9,223 nucleotides of DNA, taken from positions 2,850-12,072 of the forward strand of contig CALRFC010000019.1 of NCBI GenBank assembly GCA_943356395.1, written 5' to 3'. Positions 6,340-9,223 of this stretch are shown here, piece by piece. Under the pieces are notes generated by a model. The model made no database searches. It saw nothing but the letters and a program-made list of their open reading frames with translations, and had not been told where the DNA came from. Numbering within the stretch: position 1 is the first letter of the stretch; each line of letters starts with the position of its first letter. A program made the translations under genes and the position numbers. Source of the DNA: Candidatus Nomurabacteria bacterium. GTDB taxonomy: Bacteria; Patescibacteriota; Minisyncoccia; Phycocordibacterales; UBA9973.

Positions 6340-6831
6340 TCATTTTTTCTTGCTTTTGCTTTCTGCGAGCTTCAATCCGTTCTTTGCGAGAAATTGCTTT
6401 ATCTCGGCAACGCTATTTTTGCCGAGTTGGCGAAGTGTCATGAGCGATTCCTCTGTGTGAGAGGATAATGCCCTCAAACTGTTCACTCCTCCCATCCTCA
6501 ATCTGTTGTATGTCCCAACGGACAATTCCAATTTGTTGAGCGGGTCGCCAAGAAAATCTTTTTTGCCGGACAATTTTCGCCGGACAAGAAACTCGTCGAG
6601 AAAAATGAAATAATTCAATGCTTTCTTGTACAGATTCCTGACATGGAATTCGCTCAACTTCAAATCACTGGCAACTTCCGCAAAATTCTGTTCATGCAGA
6701 TTTTTTGCTTCAAAAATTTGAATCCATTTCGGATCCACCTTTTCGTATCGCTTCATCTTCCGAACAAGCTCTTTGATGGGCGTTGTAAATTTATGCTTGC
6801 CGCTTTCGGGCGTTTTTTCCTGTTTTTTCAT
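6340..6831 (-). CDS. Sigma-region-4-like HTH plus RNA polymerase alpha-CTD-like protein
   Basis: A 163-residue cytoplasmic, strongly basic protein. Residues 49-74 (NFAEVASDLKLSEFHVRNLYKKAL) resemble the sigma-70 region 4 helix-turn-helix (LEEVA..LGVS...VRQIEKKAL). Residues about 97-155 align by eye with the C-terminal domain of RNA polymerase alpha: PLNKLELSVGTYNRLR, a central helix, then RQLGKNSVAEIKQFLAKNGLKL. At the position of E. coli alpha R265 there is Gly, and at K298 there is Asn; N268, the LGK turn and the Ser after it are kept. The frame is open to an ATG at 6861, but that codon overlaps the -10 box, so ATG 6831 is used. A near-consensus sigma-70 promoter lies upstream and no Shine-Dalgarno is seen. 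The basic tail ends in lysines. It is likely a DNA- or RNA-polymerase-binding transcription regulator. Its targets are unknown. Confidence 0.82.
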   Translation of the reverse strand: MKKQEKTPESGKHKFTTPIKELVRKMKRYEKVDPKWIQIFEAKNLHEQNFAEVASDLKLSEFHVRNLYKKALNYFIFLDEFLVRRKLSGKKDFLGDPLNKLELSVGTYNRLRMGGVNSLRALSSHTEESLMTLRQLGKNSVAEIKQFLAKNGLKLAESKSKKK

Positions 6832-6852
6832 AGTTAAAATAACTTTTCCAGA

Positions 6853-6880
6853 ATTATACATGATATATATCTATTGTCAA
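6853..6880 (-). promoter_or_regulatory. Near-consensus sigma-70 promoter of the HTH/alpha-CTD gene
   Basis: On the minus strand TTGACA (6880-6875) and TATAAT (6858-6853) are both perfect, with a 16-bp spacer. ATG 6831 follows 21 bases after the -10, so the leader would be roughly 14 bases and has no Shine-Dalgarno. The -35 box abuts the terminator hairpin of the upstream gene. Confidence 0.8.
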
Positions 6881-6917
6881 TCAAAAGCTCTTCAGGCCTT
6901 GCCTGAAGAGCTTTTGA
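6881..6917 (-). terminator. 17-bp hairpin downstream of the four-cysteine protein gene
   Basis: A perfect inverted repeat (6881-6897 with 6901-6917) with loop CTT. It lies 22 bases after the stop at 6940. The T-tract is weak (the 3' arm ends CTTTTGA, followed by TTGACA), so termination may be partial. The stem touches the next gene's -35, so a cis-regulatory role is also possible. Confidence 0.65.
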
Positions 6918-6939
6918 TTCTTACTTTTGTATGATATTC

Positions 6940-7269
6940 CTAGTGCGTCCCCGTCGTGCCGCCGGATCCTTGGTTGGAAACGCCGCCGCCGAATGTGCAT
7001 GTCTGTTCTCCGTTCCCGCCGGTCGAAGTGTTGCCCCAGAGCTTGGCGCACGAACTCGTGATGCGATAGCAATGCTCGCCGATATAGTGGTAGCTCGTAT
7101 CGGTGCATACTGGAGCCGACGGCGGATTCTGCGTATTTTGTGAAGGCACGATTACTTTACCTTCTTCACCAACGCCACGATTTCCGCTTTGCGTCACGAC
7201 AAAATAACCAGCACCGACGATAAGAGCCAGAGCGAAAAACATTTTCAGCGCGTCATAATTTTGTTTCAT
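6940..7269 (-). CDS. Small membrane-anchored or secreted protein with four cysteines
   Basis: I do not recognise this 109-residue protein. The N terminus is a signal-anchor: MKQNYDALK, then a hydrophobic stretch at about 10-26 (MFFALALIVGAGYFVV). No lipobox is seen and no convincing signal peptidase I site follows, so it probably stays membrane-tethered with the rest outside. The exported part is low in charge and rich in Gly, Thr, Ser and Asn, with a Pro-rich spacer (PPSAPV, 49-54). It has four cysteines, C55, C67, C74 and C91, compatible with two disulfides, then a flexible Gly-rich tail ending TTGTH. A promoter-like TTGACA/TACCAT pair lies upstream and a hairpin lies downstream, so it appears to be its own transcript. 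The fold and role are unknown. It could be a surface or pilus-associated component, but nothing here shows that. Confidence 0.72.
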   Translation of the reverse strand: MKQNYDALKMFFALALIVGAGYFVVTQSGNRGVGEEGKVIVPSQNTQNPPSAPVCTDTSYHYIGEHCYRITSSCAKLWGNTSTGGNGEQTCTFGGGVSNQGSGGTTGTH

Positions 7270-7300
7270 AATAATTCAAGAAGCTAGTGCTAATGATTCA

Positions 7301-7328
7301 ATGGTATCGCAAAAAGATATCTTGTCAA
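7301..7328 (-). promoter_or_regulatory. Putative promoter of the four-cysteine protein gene
   Basis: On the minus strand a perfect TTGACA (7328-7323) stands 16 bp from TACCAT (7306-7301; four of six consensus bases). The ATG is 31 bases after the -10. The -35 context GATTGACAA, followed shortly by GATAT, is shared with the promoter at 6853-6880. Confidence 0.5.
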
Positions 7329-7357
7329 TCAATCCAAACGCCTCGATGCAACTACCC

Positions 7358-7398
7358 TTTCACAAGGACGATCCTTGCGAAAACGGTCCTTGCGAAAA
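7358..7398 (-). repeat. Two 12-bp repeats able to form alternative hairpins
   Basis: TCCTTGCGAAAA occurs at 7372-7383 and again at 7387-7398 (15-bp period). The inverted partner TTTCACAAGGA at 7358-7368 can pair with either copy. With the nearer copy the loop is three bases and the stem is 11 bp, one pair being a G-U in the minus-strand RNA. It begins just after the stop of the TSUP gene and may serve as its 3' hairpin, although there is no T-tract. Confidence 0.45.
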
Positions 7399-7406
7399 TG
7401 TTACTC

Positions 7407-7757
7407 TCACTTGAAAAAGAGAAGCTTGCAGGCGATGAGGATGAGGACGATTGCAAAGATTTTGGTGAGAATTTCCTGATTTATGGAAAGGGCAAAATGC
7501 GATCCGGCGATCGAGCCCACGAGGAATCCGACGGCGAGGAACGCGGCAACCGTGATATCGACATGGCCGGCACGATAATATTCGAGGAATGCGAAAATCG
7601 AGAGCGGAATGATGAAGAGCGCCAAGCTCGTGCCTTGCGCGGTGAGCTGGGAAAATCCGGCAAACAAAACGAGCGCAGGCACGACGATGACTCCTCCGCC
7701 GATGCCGATAAGTCCGGAGAGCATTCCCGCAATCATTCCGATAGTGATAAAAAGCAT
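7407..7757 (-). CDS. Half-length TauE/SafE (TSUP) family membrane transporter
   Basis: A 116-residue, highly hydrophobic protein with about four transmembrane segments (roughly 2-32, 40-60, 68-90, 96-115, some possibly re-entrant). Residues 14-30 (SGLIGIGGGVIVVPALV), the QGTSLA segment (41-46) and GFLVGSIAGS (77-86) are the recurring motifs of one TSUP (DUF81) repeat. Family members export sulfite, sulfoacetate or other small organosulfur anions, but the substrate cannot be told here. Full-length members have two such repeats in about 250 residues; this has one and ends cleanly, so it probably works as a dimer. The charged loop EYYRAGHVD separates the halves. The ATG lacks a Shine-Dalgarno and I found no clear promoter. 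It is transcribed in the same direction as gyrB, 206 bp downstream of it, so read-through is possible. Confidence 0.88.
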   Translation of the reverse strand: MLFITIGMIAGMLSGLIGIGGGVIVVPALVLFAGFSQLTAQGTSLALFIIPLSIFAFLEYYRAGHVDITVAAFLAVGFLVGSIAGSHFALSINQEILTKIFAIVLILIACKLLFFK

Positions 7758-7881
7758 GTGAAATTAGTGAAAAGTAATGAGCGAACAGGGATTTTTAAAA
7801 TGGAATTTGTTTTGTATTCTCTATTCCTTACAGGAACTGTATACCTTTCGCTTTCTGATTACAGAACGCTCAAGGTCTTGC

Positions 7882-7931
7882 GCTCCGGCTGTGAAGTCGG
7901 GTCCCATCCCGACTTCACCCCTAGCCCGAGC
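7882..7931. repeat. Long interrupted hairpin downstream of gyrB
   Basis: The inner perfect stem GTGAAGTCGGG (7891-7901) pairs with 7908-7918 around TCCCAT. An outer stem, 7882-7890 with 7923-7931, has one mismatch and is offset by four unpaired bases (7919-7922). It begins 33 bases after the gyrB stop. Neither strand has a T-tract next to it, so it is not a classical intrinsic terminator. It may protect the gyrB 3' end or be a REP-like dispersed element. The rest of 7758-7963 shows no gene. Confidence 0.6.
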
Positions 7932-7963
7932 TCACACTTCTCGCTGTTCCCTTTGCACTTGTT

Positions 7964-9223
7964 CTAGATATCTATTTCAGCCATCTTCGCGTGCGTCTGG
8001 ATGAAGGATTTGCGCGGGGCGACATCGGACCCCATCAGCATGTCAAAAACTTTGTCGGCCTCGACCGCGTCTGTTATGGTAACCTGTTTCAATATGCGGC
8101 GCGCCGGATCCATGGTCGTCTCCCAGAGCTCCTCGGCGTTCATTTCTCCCAAACCTTTGTATCGCTGAACGTGGAGCTTCGCTCCAACTTTTGACGGTTG
8201 ACTTTTGACATTTGACTCTTCGGATTCGTTTTCTGTTTCAATTTCTTCAATCGATTCGTCGGTCTCGACGACATCTTCCACGCCGCCGGTAATCGCGAGC
8301 TTCTCTTCTTCGGAATACGAATAGAAGATCTCTTTGCCTTTTTTTATCTTGTAGAGCGGCGGCTGTGCGATATAGATGAATCCTCCGTCGATGAGCGGCT
8401 TGAAATATCGATACAAGAGCGTGAGGATAAGCGTGCGGATGTGCGCGCCGTCCACATCGGCATCGGTCGCGATGATGACTTTGTGATAGCGGAGTTTGGA
8501 AATGTCGAAGGTGTCGCCGATCGCCGTGCCCATCGCGATGACCAGATTCTTGATCTGCTCGGAAGCGAGCATCTTGTCGAGCCGCGCGCGCTCGATATTT
8601 AGGATTTTTCCGCGGAGCGGCAAGATCGCCTGTGTACGGCGGTCGCGTCCCATTTTTGCCGTGCCGCCCGCCGAATCTCCCTCAACGATGAAGACTTCGG
8701 ATTCTTCCGCGCTCTTGCTCTGGCAGTCGGCGAGCTTGCCCGGAAGCGTCATGCCCTCGAGCGCGCCTTTTCGCAAAACAGAATCTTTCGCGGCTTTCGC
8801 GGCTTTGCGCGCGCGGACGGCAAGAATGACTTTGTTGATGATGGATTTCGCCTCGTCGGGATGCTCTTCAAGGAATGCGTTGAACGAGTCGCCGAAAACC
8901 GTCGCCACCGCGCCTTGCGCTTCCATCGAGCCCAACTTGGCTTTCGTCTGGCCTTCGAATTGGATCTCGCGGAGCTTCACAGAAATCACGGCGGTCAATC
9001 CTTCAAGCACATCGTCGCCGGTGAATGCGCCTTCGGCTTCTTTGACGATATTATTTTTCTTCGCGTATGTATTCAAGAGTCGCGTGAGCGCGGTCTTGAA
9101 CCCCGTGACATGCGTGCCGCCTTCCGAAGTGTAGATGTTGTTGGCGAACGGGACGATCTTCGCGGAAATATCGTCGACATACTGGAGCGCGATTTCGACG
9201 CCGACGCCGCCCTCTTCTTTTTC
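7964..9223 (-). CDS. gyrB: DNA gyrase subunit B, C-terminal 419 residues (5' end outside window)
   Basis: GyrB is the ATPase subunit of DNA gyrase (A2B2), which introduces negative supercoils. The frame is open from 9223, so the gene enters from the right edge without its start or ATP-binding site. Visible in order: the end of the transducer domain (VEIALQY, then YTSEGGTHVTGFKTALTR, about 9080-9200); the TOPRIM domain with the catalytic Glu in EGDSAGG (about 8663-8683) and PLRGKILN; the metal-binding DADVDG (about 8445-8467); the QPPLYKIKKGKE segment; and a terminal RYKGLGEMN and PARRILKQV block. It ends QTHAKMAEIDI with TAG. Between the Toprim segment and RYKGLGEMN there is an acidic linker of about 40 residues (VEDVVETDESIEEIETENESEESN and onward) not usual at this length. 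GyrB is favoured over ParE by overall similarity, but the two are close. A TTG at 9076 is not the real start. Confidence 0.95.
   Translation of the reverse strand, partial: EKEEGGVGVEIALQYVDDISAKIVPFANNIYTSEGGTHVTGFKTALTRLLNTYAKKNNIVKEAEGAFTGDDVLEGLTAVISVKLREIQFEGQTKAKLGSMEAQGAVATVFGDSFNAFLEEHPDEAKSIINKVILAVRARKAAKAAKDSVLRKGALEGMTLPGKLADCQSKSAEESEVFIVEGDSAGGTAKMGRDRRTQAILPLRGKILNIERARLDKMLASEQIKNLVIAMGTAIGDTFDISKLRYHKVIIATDADVDGAHIRTLILTLLYRYFKPLIDGGFIYIAQPPLYKIKKGKEIFYSYSEEEKLAITGGVEDVVETDESIEEIETENESEESNVKSQPSKVGAKLHVQRYKGLGEMNAEELWETTMDPARRILKQVTITDAVEADKVFDMLMGSDVAPRKSFIQTHAKMAEIDI
8189..8216. repeat. gyrB: Heptamer tandem repeat inside gyrB
   Basis: Four 7-bp units TTTTGAC, GGTTGAC, TTTTGAC and ATTTGAC follow each other. 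Next to them is a small hairpin, GGAGC-TTC-GCTCC (8173-8185). Both lie in the part of gyrB coding for SNVKSQPSKVGAK at the end of the acidic linker. A 7-bp period is out of phase with codons, which suggests a DNA-level repeat that was tolerated in frame. Confidence 0.65.

Noticed and set aside
6832..6861. Upstream ATG adding 10 residues to the HTH/alpha-CTD protein
   Set aside because: That ATG lies directly against the perfect TATAAT box, upstream of the predicted transcription start.
7287..7967. 226-codon plus-strand frame
   Set aside because: It is antisense to the whole TSUP gene, whose hydrophobic motifs are convincing. The plus frame is charged, low-complexity sequence and crosses both hairpins.
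9074..9076. TTG as the gyrB start
   Set aside because: The frame continues to 9223 with clear gyrase sequence (VEIALQY, EGGTHVTGFK), so the gene is cut by the window and does not start here.
8496..9134. 212-codon plus-strand frame over gyrB
   Set aside because: It is the antisense shadow of the TOPRIM region. The minus strand carries EGDSAGG and other gyrase motifs.
1..9223. CRISPR array, insertion sequence, tRNA or rRNA
   Set aside because: No spaced direct repeats of the right length, no transposase or terminal repeats, and no cloverleaf or rRNA-like segment was recognised in the intergenic regions.

Overview
The window reads as bacterial housekeeping DNA from a streamlined genome, most likely Candidate Phyla Radiation (Patescibacteria). 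This is an inference from several traits together: very short intergenic gaps; start codons placed 7-9 bases after -10 boxes with no Shine-Dalgarno (leaderless or near-leaderless genes); a DnaE that stops after its OB fold; a threonyl-tRNA synthetase without the TGS domain; a half-length TauE/SafE-type transporter; and small orphan proteins. No phylogenetic placement was possible here.

Layout. At 1-124 (minus) is the start of rnhB (RNase HII), whose reading decays into homopolymer-rich sequence at the window edge. A 39-bp divergent promoter region separates it from dnaE (164-3361, plus), the replicative DNA polymerase. Two tandem hairpins (3375-3436) end dnaE and the convergent small membrane-protein gene at 3458-3874 (minus). 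That orphan is divergent from thrS (3961-5700, plus), which overlaps an alpha/beta-hydrolase gene (5697-6293) by ATGA. A bidirectional terminator (6295-6320) separates this pair from a minus-strand block running to the end of the window. In plus-coordinate order the block holds: a protein combining a sigma-region-4-like helix-turn-helix with an RNA polymerase alpha-CTD-like domain (6340-6831); a small membrane-anchored four-cysteine protein (6940-7269); a half-length TSUP transporter (7407-7757); and the C-terminal two thirds of gyrB (7964-9223, running off the right edge).

How the genes relate. rnhB, dnaE and gyrB serve chromosome replication and topology, and thrS serves translation. The remaining genes are accessory and appear to be separate transcription units, except the translationally coupled thrS-hydrolase pair. 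The items most worth a second look are the sigma4/alpha-CTD-like protein with its near-consensus promoter, the leaderless promoters, the intact-looking PHP exonuclease site in DnaE, and a 7-bp DNA repeat with an adjacent hairpin inside the gyrB coding frame. No CRISPR array, insertion sequence, tRNA or rRNA was seen. No intergenic stretch exceeds 300 bases; the longest, 7758-7963, holds only the large hairpin described.
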